Of a DNA stretch of 64,000 nucleotides, positions 45,114 through 53,722 are shown piece after piece. The translations under genes and the position numbers were made by a program. The DNA comes from Bacillota bacterium. GTDB lineage: Bacteria; Bacillota; Clostridia; Lachnospirales; Lachnospiraceae. Where the stretch lies: assembly GCA_023416695.1 (NCBI GenBank), contig JAEZGY010000028.1, positions 1-64,000 of the forward strand. The letters run 5' to 3'. Below the pieces are notes generated by a model that was not told where the DNA came from, did not search any database, and saw only the letters and a program-made list of their open reading frames with translations. Each line of letters begins with the position of its first letter. Positions within the stretch are counted from its first letter, which is position 1.

Positions 45114-46163
45114 CTATTTATCCTCTACAAATACATTATCCCCTATATACATGGCGTCTCCGAAGGAGAAAAATCTATATTTTTCTTTCACCGCTTCTTT
45201 ATATGCATTCATAATATTGTCTTTTCCAGCCAATGCTGATACTAACATTAACAAAGTAGACTCTGGTAAATGGAAATTTGTAATAAGACAATCCAGTATC
45301 TTAAATTGATATCCTGGATAAATAAAGATACTGGTATCGCCCCCGCCTGGCTTTACAACACCGTCACTAATAGCTGCACTTTCTACCGTTCTACAGCTTG
45401 TGGTACCTACACATATTACTCGTCCACCATTTGCCTTACAATCATTTATTTTCTTTGCTTCAGATTCTTCAATATAGTAATACTCAGAATGCATATGATG
45501 CTTTGTGACATCCTCAACCTTTACAGGTCTAAAGGTGCCAAGACCTACATGAAGAGTTACATTGGCAATAATAACACCCTTTTCTTGAATCCGTTCAAGT
45601 AACTCCTTGGTAAAATGTAAGCCTGCTGTAGGAGCAGCTGCAGAGCCTTCATTTTTAGCATAAACTGTCTGGTAACGGTTCTTATCCTCTAATTGATGAT
45701 GGATATAGGGAGGAAGTGGCATCTGACCTAATTGGTCAAGAATTTCCTCAAAGATACCATTATATTGAAATTGCACTAATCTATTGCCCTCATCTATAAT
45801 GTCTACTACAGTAGCACTTAAAAGTCCATTGCCAAATACAATCTTACTTCCTACACGAGCCTTCTTTCCTGGCTTCACCAAGGTTTCCCATATATCATTT
45901 TCCTTGCGCTTTAATAGTAGCAGTTCTACCTTTCCGCCAGTGCCCTCTCTTTCGCCAATCAGTCTTGCTGGAATTACCTTTGTATTATTTATAACTAAAC
46001 AATCACCAGGATTTAAATAATCTATGATTGATTTGAATACAGAGTGTTTCAACTGTCCTGTCTCTTTATTTAATAAAAGAAGCCTAGAGCTGGAGCGATC
46101 CTCTAATGGATCTTGTGCAATCAGCTCCTCTGGTAAATCAAAATAAAAATCACTTGTTTTCAT
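45114..46163 (-). CDS. queA: tRNA preQ1(34) S-adenosylmethionine ribosyltransferase-isomerase
   Basis: Transfers and isomerises the ribosyl part of SAM onto preQ1 in tRNA to make epoxyqueuosine. The 349-residue product has the family start FYFDLPEELIAQDP, the CLVINNTKVIPARL region, AAPTAGLHFT, and the C-terminal NFHLPESTLLMLVSALAG. The ATG follows AGAGAG. No tgt or queG is adjacent. It is 34 bases downstream of the DUF815 ATPase and probably shares its transcript. Confidence 0.97.
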   Translation of the reverse strand: MKTSDFYFDLPEELIAQDPLEDRSSSRLLLLNKETGQLKHSVFKSIIDYLNPGDCLVINNTKVIPARLIGEREGTGGKVELLLLKRKENDIWETLVKPGKKARVGSKIVFGNGLLSATVVDIIDEGNRLVQFQYNGIFEEILDQLGQMPLPPYIHHQLEDKNRYQTVYAKNEGSAAAPTAGLHFTKELLERIQEKGVIIANVTLHVGLGTFRPVKVEDVTKHHMHSEYYYIEESEAKKINDCKANGGRVICVGTTSCRTVESAAISDGVVKPGGGDTSIFIYPGYQFKILDCLITNFHLPESTLLMLVSALAGKDNIMNAYKEAVKEKYRFFSFGDAMYIGDNVFVEDK

Positions 46164-46197
46164 GATAAGACTCTCTTTCTATCACTGTATAAATCTA

Positions 46198-47502
46198 TTA
46201 GTCCAATTGCCCCAGTAGGTAATTAATAAATTGCTCTGCACATCTTCCTGACATGCCACCATGACTTAATTCCCATTGGTTTGCTTTTAATAATAATTCC
46301 TCGTCAGATAGAGTAAGTTTTTGGTGCTTTCTAGCTAACTTTAATACAATCTCATTAAACTCTTTCTTGTTGGGCTTTAAGAAATGTATAGTGACACCAA
46401 ATCTTGCTACAAGGGATAACTTTTCTTGCATTGTATCAGAATGATGCACCTCCTCAACTCTAACATCCTCTCTATCAGACCAAGTCTCACGAATGAGATG
46501 TCTACGATTAGAGGTGGCGTAGATTAATACATTCTTAGGCTTTATCTCTAAGCCGCCTTCGATAACTGCTTTTAGATATTTATATTCGATTTCAAACTCT
46601 TCAAAAGAAAGATCATCCATATAAATGATAAATTTGTAATTCCTATTTTTTATCATAGAAATCACCTTGGATAAATCTTCGAACTGATGCTTATAGATTT
46701 CAATAATTCTCAGCCCATCATCATAATATTCATTAAGCAATGCCTTCATACTGGTAGACTTACCAGTTCCTGAATCTCCAAACATAAGCACATTGTTAGC
46801 TTTTTTCCCTTGAAGAAATGCCTCTGTATTCTCTTTTAACTTCTGCTTTTGAGAATTGTAGCCGACTAAATTATCAAAACTCACTGATTCTGTGTTTGTA
46901 ATAGGAACTAGTATTACTTTACCTGCTTCCTTATCCACACGAAATGCTTTATTAAGACCTAATAAGCCGACCCCATATGCTTTATAAAAATTAGTCACAA
47001 GTGCATAAAACTCTTCTACCGTTTTAGCTTTCGATAATTGTTCACTTAAACTCACTACCTTAATACTTACATTTTTATTATACGAAGTTTCAAGCTTTGG
47101 TACTGCCTTGTAATTTTCAATAATTCTAAAGCAATCAATAGAAAGCTCCTCCATAAGCCATGTAAAATCATAGTGAAATAAATTCATAAAGGCTTCAAAA
47201 TCCTGTTTAACCAAAAGGTTAACACTGCCCTCTACAGCACCATTTTTCTCACAAGTAATACTAAATGGAGTCTCTGTAGTAATTAAAAGATAGGTCAGAT
47301 AATTCCTCCATAAATTATGGTTAAAACCATAGGTTGTAGCCAACTCTAACAACCGATGCATTTCATTATATATCTTTACTTTGGCTATCTGCTTGTCTAT
47401 ACTGTTATTTCTATATTCCCTGACTATATCAGATAGCTTCATTAAGATACTATCCTTTTGTATATTGCTATATATCAGTAAACGGGCAGTTTCCTCATAC
47501 AT
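46198..47502 (-). CDS. DUF815 family ATP-binding protein
   Basis: AAA-type ATPase of unknown role. The 434-residue product has an N-terminal helical region of about 200 residues, then Walker A FGDSGTGKSTSM (241-252), Walker B FIIYMDDLSFEEFE (near 291-304), and a later RHLIRETW Arg-finger region. The DUF815 core is thus complete. The ATG at 47500-47502 follows AAGAGG. It sits between argS and queA on one strand with gaps of about 33 bases, so it is probably co-transcribed with both. A link to tRNA biology is only contextual. Confidence 0.85.
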   Translation of the reverse strand: MYEETARLLIYSNIQKDSILMKLSDIVREYRNNSIDKQIAKVKIYNEMHRLLELATTYGFNHNLWRNYLTYLLITTETPFSITCEKNGAVEGSVNLLVKQDFEAFMNLFHYDFTWLMEELSIDCFRIIENYKAVPKLETSYNKNVSIKVVSLSEQLSKAKTVEEFYALVTNFYKAYGVGLLGLNKAFRVDKEAGKVILVPITNTESVSFDNLVGYNSQKQKLKENTEAFLQGKKANNVLMFGDSGTGKSTSMKALLNEYYDDGLRIIEIYKHQFEDLSKVISMIKNRNYKFIIYMDDLSFEEFEIEYKYLKAVIEGGLEIKPKNVLIYATSNRRHLIRETWSDREDVRVEEVHHSDTMQEKLSLVARFGVTIHFLKPNKKEFNEIVLKLARKHQKLTLSDEELLLKANQWELSHGGMSGRCAEQFINYLLGQLD

Positions 47503-47535
47503 AATACATAACCTCTTTTCCCTTACTGTGACGCT

Positions 47536-49299
47536 TTACATTCTTTCAGGAGCTGAAAATCCTAATAGGTCAATGCAGCCATTTAATATATCTTTTGTTA
47601 AGACAATCAGATGAATCCAAGATGCCTGTAGCTCTTTATCTTCTTCTGCTAATATTTTATTCTCATGGTAGAAACGATTAAACGCATTGGATAAATCATA
47701 GATATACTGACAGATACGATGAGGTGCGTTATCTTCATATGCCCCCTGAATCACCCCATTTACCTTAGCAAGCTCTAACATAAGCTCTGTCTGAGACTGT
47801 GTCTTAGAAGGTAAAATCTTGTTTGAAATACTTTGGTTCGTTTCTCTGAATTTATTTAAGATAGATTTAATACGAACAATGGTATATAAAATATATGGGC
47901 CTGTATTACCTTCAAAGGATGTGAAACGGTCAATATCAAAGACGTAGTCTTTAGATGCTTGGTTTGACAAATCACCATACTTTAAAGCTGCTAAACCAAT
48001 GATGCTAGCAATTGATTTTGCTTCCTCTTCCTCCATCTCGCGATTGCCCATCATCTTTTTATAAACCTCATCATTAATATTAGCGATAAGGTCTTCTAGA
48101 CGCATTACACCACCATCACGAGTTTTAAATGGTTTACCATCTTTGCCATTCATAGTACCAAAGCCTAAGAAGGTTAACTTCGTATCTTTATCTATAAGCT
48201 CTGCTTTTTTGCAACAACGGAATACTTGAGTAAAATGTAGTTCTTGACGCTTGTCTACTACATATTTTAACTCATATGGATGAAACAGCTCTCTTCGTTC
48301 TACAAGTGTAGCAATATCTGTTGTAGCATAAATAGCTGATCCATCAGACTTTAAGATCATACATGGAGGCACTTCTTTGGTGTCCTCTTCTTCTTTCACA
48401 TCTACCACTAGTGCGCCATCGCTTTCGTAAGCCAAGCCACGCTCTTTTAAGTCCGCCACAACTCCTGGAATCAGGTCCTGAACATCACTTTCCCCTTTCC
48501 ATAAGTCAAAATCTACATTCAGATTCTCATAATTCTTCTTAAGGTCTGACACACTAATGTCAATGATATGATGCCATAATGCACGATATCCTGGTTTCCC
48601 TTGCTGTAACTGGTTGGTTGCTTCCTTAGCAGCTTCCCTAAATTCTGGATTCTCTTTGGAATAAGCATTGGCTGCTGGATAAATCTCTTCTAATTCAGAT
48701 ATGGTAAATGGTGCTTCTTTTGGGTATTCTCCAGTAAAGGAATCATCAAAATAAACAAGCTCTGGCTTTCTCTTTTTTAACTCCTCTATAATAAGACCCA
48801 TCTGAAGACCCCAGTCACCAAGATGCACATCACCAATCACTTCATGACCCATAAAACGACCAATACGTTTTAAACTTTCTCCTATCACGGCAGAACGTAA
48901 ATGTCCAACGTGTAAAGGTTTTGCCACATTAGGTCCACCGTAATCGATAACAATCTTTTTCGGATTCTTGTCCTTTTCTATTCCAAAATGTTCTGCATCT
49001 TTTATAGAAGCAATATATTCTGCCAAGAATTCATCGGCAATAATTATATTAATAAAACCAGGGCGAACCATAGTAATTTCCTTAAAAGTACGAGAACTTT
49101 CCAGTTCTTTTACCACTTCATCTGCAATAATAAAGGGAGCCTTGCTATATTCCTTTGCAGCTGCAAGCGCTCCATTACATTGATATTGGCATAAGTCAGG
49201 ACGGTTAGACAATGTGACTTCCCCATATTTTTCGTTATAACCTAGGTGATTAAAAGCATCCTTTAATTCACTGGAAATTAATTCAATAAGCTGCTTCAT
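47536..49299 (-). CDS. argS: Arginyl-tRNA synthetase
   Basis: Class I synthetase charging tRNA-Arg. The 587-residue product has the HIGH-type motif HVGHLRSA (near residue 129), an N-terminal Arg-specific domain, and the C-terminal anticodon domain with DALRY-like ISKDYVFDIDRFTSFEGNTGPYILYT. No KMSK is evident, as in many ArgRS. The ATG at 49297-49299 was chosen over a TTG three codons earlier, because AAAGG lies about 10 bases upstream. A consensus promoter lies at 49358-49386. Confidence 0.96.
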   Translation of the reverse strand: MKQLIELISSELKDAFNHLGYNEKYGEVTLSNRPDLCQYQCNGALAAAKEYSKAPFIIADEVVKELESSRTFKEITMVRPGFINIIIADEFLAEYIASIKDAEHFGIEKDKNPKKIVIDYGGPNVAKPLHVGHLRSAVIGESLKRIGRFMGHEVIGDVHLGDWGLQMGLIIEELKKRKPELVYFDDSFTGEYPKEAPFTISELEEIYPAANAYSKENPEFREAAKEATNQLQQGKPGYRALWHHIIDISVSDLKKNYENLNVDFDLWKGESDVQDLIPGVVADLKERGLAYESDGALVVDVKEEEDTKEVPPCMILKSDGSAIYATTDIATLVERRELFHPYELKYVVDKRQELHFTQVFRCCKKAELIDKDTKLTFLGFGTMNGKDGKPFKTRDGGVMRLEDLIANINDEVYKKMMGNREMEEEEAKSIASIIGLAALKYGDLSNQASKDYVFDIDRFTSFEGNTGPYILYTIVRIKSILNKFRETNQSISNKILPSKTQSQTELMLELAKVNGVIQGAYEDNAPHRICQYIYDLSNAFNRFYHENKILAEEDKELQASWIHLIVLTKDILNGCIDLLGFSAPERM

Positions 49300-49619
49300 T
49301 ATAAACAAACCTTTCTTTCATAAATTTCACTAATATTCACGTTAATAGTCTTGTTTCATTATATAAACTCTGAAAATTATTGTCAACTTCAAATCCATTC
49401 CTCTCACACTACAGATGACAACATTCTAATATATACAACCTTTCTCTTGTAAATTCCACCAATTTATAATATAATTTGTATTATTAACATATTTAATTAC
49501 ACTACCACATTATATATTATATTTTCTGATTCTATTTATAAATATTACAGAAAATCCGATATATTAATGTACATTACTAATGTGGTAATTATGTAGTAAA
49601 TTATGAAAGGAGAGGGCAT
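49300..49619. other. Divergent intergenic region argS / CheX-like gene
   Basis: 320 bases. Besides the argS promoter it has the perfect 12-base palindrome TAATGTACATTA (49565-49576) and an inverted pair CCACATTA (49505-49512) and TAATGTGG (49578-49585). These lie 30-115 bases before the plus-strand gene. I found no convincing promoter for that gene. Confidence 0.55.
49358..49386 (-). promoter_or_regulatory. Consensus sigma-A promoter of argS
   Basis: On the minus strand: TTGACA (49381-49386), 17-base spacer, TATAAT (49358-49363). Both hexamers are perfect. Confidence 0.8.
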
Positions 49620-50504
49620 ATGTTTTATTTGTTGTTTGGCAAATATTTAAGAGAGAAAAATATTTTATCAAATGATGCAATAAATGAAGCAAACCATAAA
49701 GTATCTGATTCTAGATTACGACTTGGTCTAATAGCCGTTGCAGAGGGGATATTAACAACGACACAAGCAGAGGAGGTTCATCGTCTTCAATCCTTACATG
49801 ATAAGCGTTTTGGAGATATTGCTGTTGAGAAAGGTTATTTAACTCTTGACCAAGTGTCCTATCTACTCAGCAAACAGGGGAATACATATTTAAAATTTGT
49901 ACAAGCTCTAGTGGATGCGAATGAAATAACATTAGAAGGTCTTAATGAGCAACTACATGCTTATCAGCAAGAAAAAGGTTATTCTGATGAGCAAATGAAT
50001 CAATTAAAAGATTCCGATTTGGATCAAGTATTAGATATCATTCTATCTTTAGATAATCCTTTATGTAAAAATTTAGTTTCTCTTGCGGTTCGTAATTTAG
50101 TTCGTTTTATCGATAATAATGTTTGTGTCAGTACTTTCTATCAAACGGACAGTTATGATTTTCAAAGTATGGCAATTCAAGAAGCTAAAGGTGATCATGA
50201 GATACTCCTCGGCTTCTCCGGTTCCGAAGCTGGTTTAATTAAATTAGCGAATACCTATGCAGACGAAGAATTTACCGAAATGGATGCAGATTCCTATGAT
50301 GCAATCTGTGAATTTATTAATTGTATTAATGGACTTTATGCCAGTAAACTAAGTACTGATGATGTAATGATTGATATGCTCCCTCCAAATTTCTATTCAA
50401 AGCAAACAATCAAATCCACTGGATTAGTTGTTGTACCTGTAACCTTCAGTGAATATTCAATAGACTTAATTGTTTCCATTGATGCTCCAATAGAGTTTCA
50501 TTAA
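49620..50504 (+). CDS. MshEN-like N-terminal repeats fused to CheX/CheC-type phosphatase domain
   Basis: Predicted CheY-P phosphatase with an added sensing domain. The 294-residue product begins with four short repeats (about 1-30, 31-60, 61-90, 91-120) shaped like MshEN/GspE-N units, for example RFGDIAVEKGYLTLDQV. The C-terminal 140 residues carry the CheC/CheX/FliY signature (D/S)xxxExxN-x22-P as D227, E231, N234 and P255/P256. MshEN domains in some families bind c-di-GMP; I cannot tell if this one does. The ATG follows GGAG with a 7-base spacer. The CheY gene starts 15 bases downstream, its likely partner. No methyl-accepting protein or CheA is nearby. Confidence 0.75.
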   Translation: MFYLLFGKYLREKNILSNDAINEANHKVSDSRLRLGLIAVAEGILTTTQAEEVHRLQSLHDKRFGDIAVEKGYLTLDQVSYLLSKQGNTYLKFVQALVDANEITLEGLNEQLHAYQQEKGYSDEQMNQLKDSDLDQVLDIILSLDNPLCKNLVSLAVRNLVRFIDNNVCVSTFYQTDSYDFQSMAIQEAKGDHEILLGFSGSEAGLIKLANTYADEEFTEMDADSYDAICEFINCINGLYASKLSTDDVMIDMLPPNFYSKQTIKSTGLVVVPVTFSEYSIDLIVSIDAPIEFH

Positions 50505-50519
50505 CAGGAGGAAGATAAA

Positions 50520-50876
50520 ATGGCAAAGATATTAATTGTAGATGATTCAAGAACATCTAGAAAATTTTTAAGAACTATGTTAGAAGCAGACCAACATGAA
50601 ATAATCGGAGAAGCCTCTAATGGATTAGAGGGCATTGAAAAATACAAGGAGTTAAACCCTGATATCACCACAATGGATATTACAATGCCTGAATTAGACG
50701 GAATTGAAGCCTTAAAACAGATTATGGAATATGACCCTAATGCTAAGATTGTAATGGTTACTGCTGCTGGTCAAAAGACCAAAATTGTGGAAGCTGTAAA
50801 ATATGGTGCGAAAGAATTCTTAGCAAAACCATTTGAAGCTGAGCAAATACGTAATATTATTAATAGTTTACACTAA
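50520..50876 (+). CDS. CheY-like single-domain response regulator
   Basis: Stand-alone receiver protein. The 118 residues form a complete receiver: acidic pocket D8/D9, phosphoacceptor D53 (TTMDITMPELDG), T81 in MVTAA, K103 in AKPF. There is no output domain, so it acts by protein contact, as CheY does. The ATG follows GGAGGA. It is co-transcribed with the CheX-like gene and ended by a perfect hairpin. Whether it reaches a flagellar motor or another target is unknown. Confidence 0.95.
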   Translation: MAKILIVDDSRTSRKFLRTMLEADQHEIIGEASNGLEGIEKYKELNPDITTMDITMPELDGIEALKQIMEYDPNAKIVMVTAAGQKTKIVEAVKYGAKEFLAKPFEAEQIRNIINSLH

Positions 50877-50913
50877 AATAAAAGCTTCTTTCGAAAGAAA
50901 GAAGCTTTTATTT
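50876..50913. terminator. Bidirectional terminator after cheY-like gene
   Basis: A perfect 17-base stem closed by a GAAA tetraloop (50893-50896), with A- and T-rich ends. It serves the plus-strand pair and the minus-strand PspC gene ending at 50926. Confidence 0.9.
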
Positions 50914-50925
50914 ATATTGTTATCC

Positions 50926-51108
50926 TTATACTTCTGGCATTATGATTGCAGCAATAAGATAAAATAGAAGCCCGACACCTGACAAACCTACTAATACCAT
51001 AAGTAAACGTATTACTGTGGAATCCACATTCAAATATTGTGCAATACCTCCACACACACCGCATATTTTACGATCTTTTCTACTTTTTAGTAGTCTTTTA
51101 GTTTCCAT
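50926..51108 (-). CDS. PspC domain protein
   Basis: Small membrane protein of the phage-shock-protein C family. The 60 residues are essentially one PspC domain: basic RLLKSRKDRKICGVCGGIAQYL, then a membrane helix (about 35-57) with VIRLLMVLVGLSGVG. The ATG follows AAGGAAG. It is 26 bases after the DUF4097 gene and closes the PadR envelope-stress operon. Confidence 0.93.
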   Translation of the reverse strand: METKRLLKSRKDRKICGVCGGIAQYLNVDSTVIRLLMVLVGLSGVGLLFYLIAAIIMPEV

Positions 51109-51134
51109 TCAATCACTTCCTTTTTATTATTTTA

Positions 51135-51983
51135 TTATTTCGTTTCAATGGTTATAAAGCCAGCTTCACATTTCGCTTTAATTTTATTCTTTGCTGAAGT
51201 ATTCTTATCGTTATACTCTTTGTAGTTATTATCATTAACACGAATAGAACCTGCATTTTGATCTAAATCATAACTATACTCCTCTTCTCCTAAAGAAGTA
51301 TCAATACTTATTCTTCCAGCACTTAAATGTATATCCAGTGTATTATAAAATGCTCCACTTAAATCGAGATTTCCTGCGGATACATCAACTTCTAAATTGT
51401 TTCCACTATAGTCTTCCCCATTTACTGATCCAGCATCCATACTAATGTAGCCATTATTATTAACAGACAGATGATCTAGGGTAGCTTTACCTGCATCCAC
51501 ATCCAAATCAAACACATCCGTATTTAATTTATCAATGGTTAGTGCTCCGGCCTTCACTTCAATTTCTGTATTCTTAATCACCGTATCCTTTGGTATGGTT
51601 ACGGTAATCTTTGACTCTCCACCATCTAAAAAGATTCCAATATGATTAATTAAATTCCATGGGAAGTTATCTTTGTCTTTCATATAGAGCGTATTGTTCT
51701 TAACCTCTACTTCTAAGGTATCTTCAATAATATTACTTCCACTGACACGAAAAGCATCACCCTCTTCGATGTATACTTTACCTGTGGATATTTCAAAATC
51801 AAGATTTTCTATGGTCGTATTGGAATAATCTTCATCTATACTCATGTAATTGATTTCTCTACCACCAATTAAACTGATACTTTTCATTCTACCACCACAT
51901 AAAAAGCCTGTAATAGTTAGAATAAGACCAAGAGCAAATAAAGAACCAGCTATAATTAGCATAACTCTAGTACATTTCTTCAT
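51135..51983 (-). CDS. DUF4097 family membrane-anchored beta-repeat protein
   Basis: Function unknown; a common partner of DUF1700 and PadR genes. The 282-residue product has one N-terminal membrane helix (8-28) and a long run of short beta-strand units rich in Asp, Asn, Ser and Gly (about 55-282, such as VDAGKATLDHLSVNNNG and VSAGNLDLSGAFYN), expected to form a beta-solenoid outside the membrane. The ATG overlaps the DUF1700 stop (ATGA), so the pair is coupled. The ribosome site is GGAGGG. Confidence 0.88.
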   Translation of the reverse strand: MKKCTRVMLIIAGSLFALGLILTITGFLCGGRMKSISLIGGREINYMSIDEDYSNTTIENLDFEISTGKVYIEEGDAFRVSGSNIIEDTLEVEVKNNTLYMKDKDNFPWNLINHIGIFLDGGESKITVTIPKDTVIKNTEIEVKAGALTIDKLNTDVFDLDVDAGKATLDHLSVNNNGYISMDAGSVNGEDYSGNNLEVDVSAGNLDLSGAFYNTLDIHLSAGRISIDTSLGEEEYSYDLDQNAGSIRVNDNNYKEYNDKNTSAKNKIKAKCEAGFITIETK

Positions 51984-52693
51984 GCTACCACCCTCCTACT
52001 CTTGTGATACAATTTATTGAATAGGGCTGTTATCCCACGTATCATAAACGGTATCAACTTGCCTACTACGAGTATTGTAACTAAGAGGAAAAGAAGTCCT
52101 AAAGCAATTAAAATAAGTGCTGCACCAATCATAACCACGCCTGTTGGAGCTGTGATAAATAGCTGACCGATTCCAAATACAAGTAATACAATCGCACCAA
52201 CGAATAAGCCAATACTAGCCGCTCCAAACCCTACTGTAATACCAAAAAGTGCCCCAAAGATACCAACTGTGATTCCAAACACTGCTCCTAAAAAGCCAAT
52301 CCAGATTGGAAATGTCAAAATAACCAAGGCTACAATCAACAAGGTTTTCGTTCTATCTTTATCTATAGGCTGCTCATTAAATTCAGTAGTTTTATCCATG
52401 GTATTATTAATCTTACCTACTGCAGTATTATTTGCTTCATACTCTTCATAAGGGTTATGATACCCTCTCTCTGTATACTCCCCAGCCTCACTAGCAGCCT
52501 TACTAAATAGATTTCCCTTAATTAATTTAGCTACCTTTTCTGGGGTACCTAACTCTTCTATAATTCTAGTTTCTTCTGATATTCCTGCATCGTTAAAATA
52601 GTCTTCGTAATACCGCAGTGCTTCCTCTCTCTCATCTGCAGGAAGATCTAATAAAAGATGCTCTAATTTTCTCATAAATTCATCTTTATTCAC
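51980..52693 (-). CDS. DUF1700 family membrane protein
   Basis: Membrane protein of the HAAS/DUF1700 type, often a signalling partner of PadR-like regulators. The product of 237 residues has an N-terminal HAAS helical domain (KDEFMRKLEHLLLDLPADEREEALRYYEDYF) and a linker. A C-terminal hydrophobic block with four or more helices (about 120-225) follows. I chose the GTG at 52691-52693, since GGAGG lies 9 bases upstream within padR; the longest frame starts in the wrong place and lacks a ribosome site. It overlaps the end of padR by 8 bases. Confidence 0.86.
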   Translation of the reverse strand: MNKDEFMRKLEHLLLDLPADEREEALRYYEDYFNDAGISEETRIIEELGTPEKVAKLIKGNLFSKAASEAGEYTERGYHNPYEEYEANNTAVGKINNTMDKTTEFNEQPIDKDRTKTLLIVALVILTFPIWIGFLGAVFGITVGIFGALFGITVGFGAASIGLFVGAIVLLVFGIGQLFITAPTGVVMIGAALILIALGLLFLLVTILVVGKLIPFMIRGITALFNKLYHKSRRVVA

Positions 52694-53012
52694 CTGCACC
52701 CACCTCCAATAATATATTCGATATCTTTCGTGAATATAATCGCCATTCCTCAACATAAAGCCTTAGTTGAGCTTTTCCCTTATCTGTTACCTTGTAATAC
52801 CTTCGATTTCGGCCACCATACTCTTGATCATAAACTTCTAAGCAATAATCTTTTTGTAGTCTTCGAAGTACTGGATATAGCGTGGATTCTGAAACCTCAA
52901 TAACTCCCCGTACATCCTGAGTAATCTTATAACCATAAGTACCTTCTTCTTCTTTTGATACAACAGCCAATACTATGGCATCAAGTAATGCTGCACCTGT
53001 ATTAAAGACCAT
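52686..53012 (-). CDS. PadR family transcriptional regulator
   Basis: Small winged-helix repressor. The 108-residue product has the PadR core: GTYGYKITQDVRGVIEVSESTLYPVLRRLQ followed by the wing GGRNRRYYKVTDKGKAQL. The ATG at 53010-53012 was chosen because AAAGGAG lies 8 bases upstream; the GTG three codons earlier overlaps that site. First gene of PadR-DUF1700-DUF4097-PspC. An inverted repeat overlapping its -35 box (53147-53178) suggests self-repression. Confidence 0.93.
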   Translation of the reverse strand: MVFNTGAALLDAIVLAVVSKEEEGTYGYKITQDVRGVIEVSESTLYPVLRRLQKDYCLEVYDQEYGGRNRRYYKVTDKGKAQLRLYVEEWRLYSRKISNILLEVGAGE

Positions 53013-53136
53013 AATGCTCACTCCTTTACATGAACTATATCTTTCTGCCTCCCAATACCCCTATTCTCATATAGCAGAACATATTCTATAGAGAATTATA
53101 ATATTATATTCTCCTATATATTATTTTGTTATTAAT

Positions 53137-53165
53137 AATATATGCCATATAATATTAGATGTCAA
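53137..53165 (-). promoter_or_regulatory. Sigma-A promoter of the padR operon
   Basis: On the minus strand: TTGACA (53160-53165), 17-base spacer, TATATT (53137-53142). The leader is about 120 bases. Confidence 0.7.
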
Positions 53166-53178
53166 TACAATATTATAT
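53147..53178. promoter_or_regulatory. Candidate PadR operator
   Basis: A perfect inverted repeat ATATAATATT (53147-53156) and AATATTATAT (53169-53178) with a 12-base spacer that contains the -35 box. A related AT palindrome, TATAATATTATA, lies at 53097-53108. The position fits a repressor; binding itself is inference. Confidence 0.5.
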
Positions 53179-53277
53179 TATTTTTGTAAAAATTTTGTTT
53201 GTGAAGTTACATTAAAGATTTTCAATATATCGAATACTATTCTATAAAGATATGCATTAAGTACAATCTAGGCATAA

Positions 53278-53300
53278 AAAAAGTGCCATTGGCACTTTTT
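53278..53300. terminator. Orphan palindromic terminator
   Basis: AAAAAGTGCCA-T-TGGCACTTTTT, a perfect 11-base stem whose arms supply both A- and T-tracts. No gene ends at either side within 250 bases, so what it terminates is unclear. Confidence 0.5.
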
Positions 53301-53722
53301 AACTACAATACTTTATGATTTCTCTATACTACCTAAAAGAAAATCTATAATTATCAGATACTCAAACGGATGAAAACGCATTTTTCTGTTTACAGATAGC
53401 TATTGCTATAATAATTAATTTCAAATTTATGTATTTTCTAGATTGTAGATTTTCAAATATAAATTTCAAACTCTTTATCCAGAAGGAGATTCTTAATTCT
53501 GTACAGTGGAGGAATTATGGGACATCCACTTATGTACTTTCTTTTTTGATAACATAAAAGCTTAGAACATATATGTATATCTTGTACTTGTTGTTCTCTA
53601 TTTATAACTTACGATTGAAATATTCTACCATATAGTTTTATTCCGTACGTATAGGACAATTACAATAAGAAAGTTGATAATTATTTCCATATATAGTAAT
53701 ATTATAAAAAGCACAGGTTGTT

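Larger units (their letters stand above)
53013..53722. other. Long AT-rich intergenic region
   Basis: 710 bases. The first 170 hold the padR promoter and operator. A strong orphan hairpin sits at 53278-53300. From 53300 to 53722 I see no supported gene, only short stop-interrupted frames (one near 53490 with GGAGG before a 10-codon frame). The strand of any transcript here is unknown. Confidence 0.5.

Noticed and set aside
53460..53550. Tiny frame with GGAGG and ATG near 53517
   Set aside because: Only about 10 codons before a stop; frames around it give no known protein, so a gene cannot be supported.
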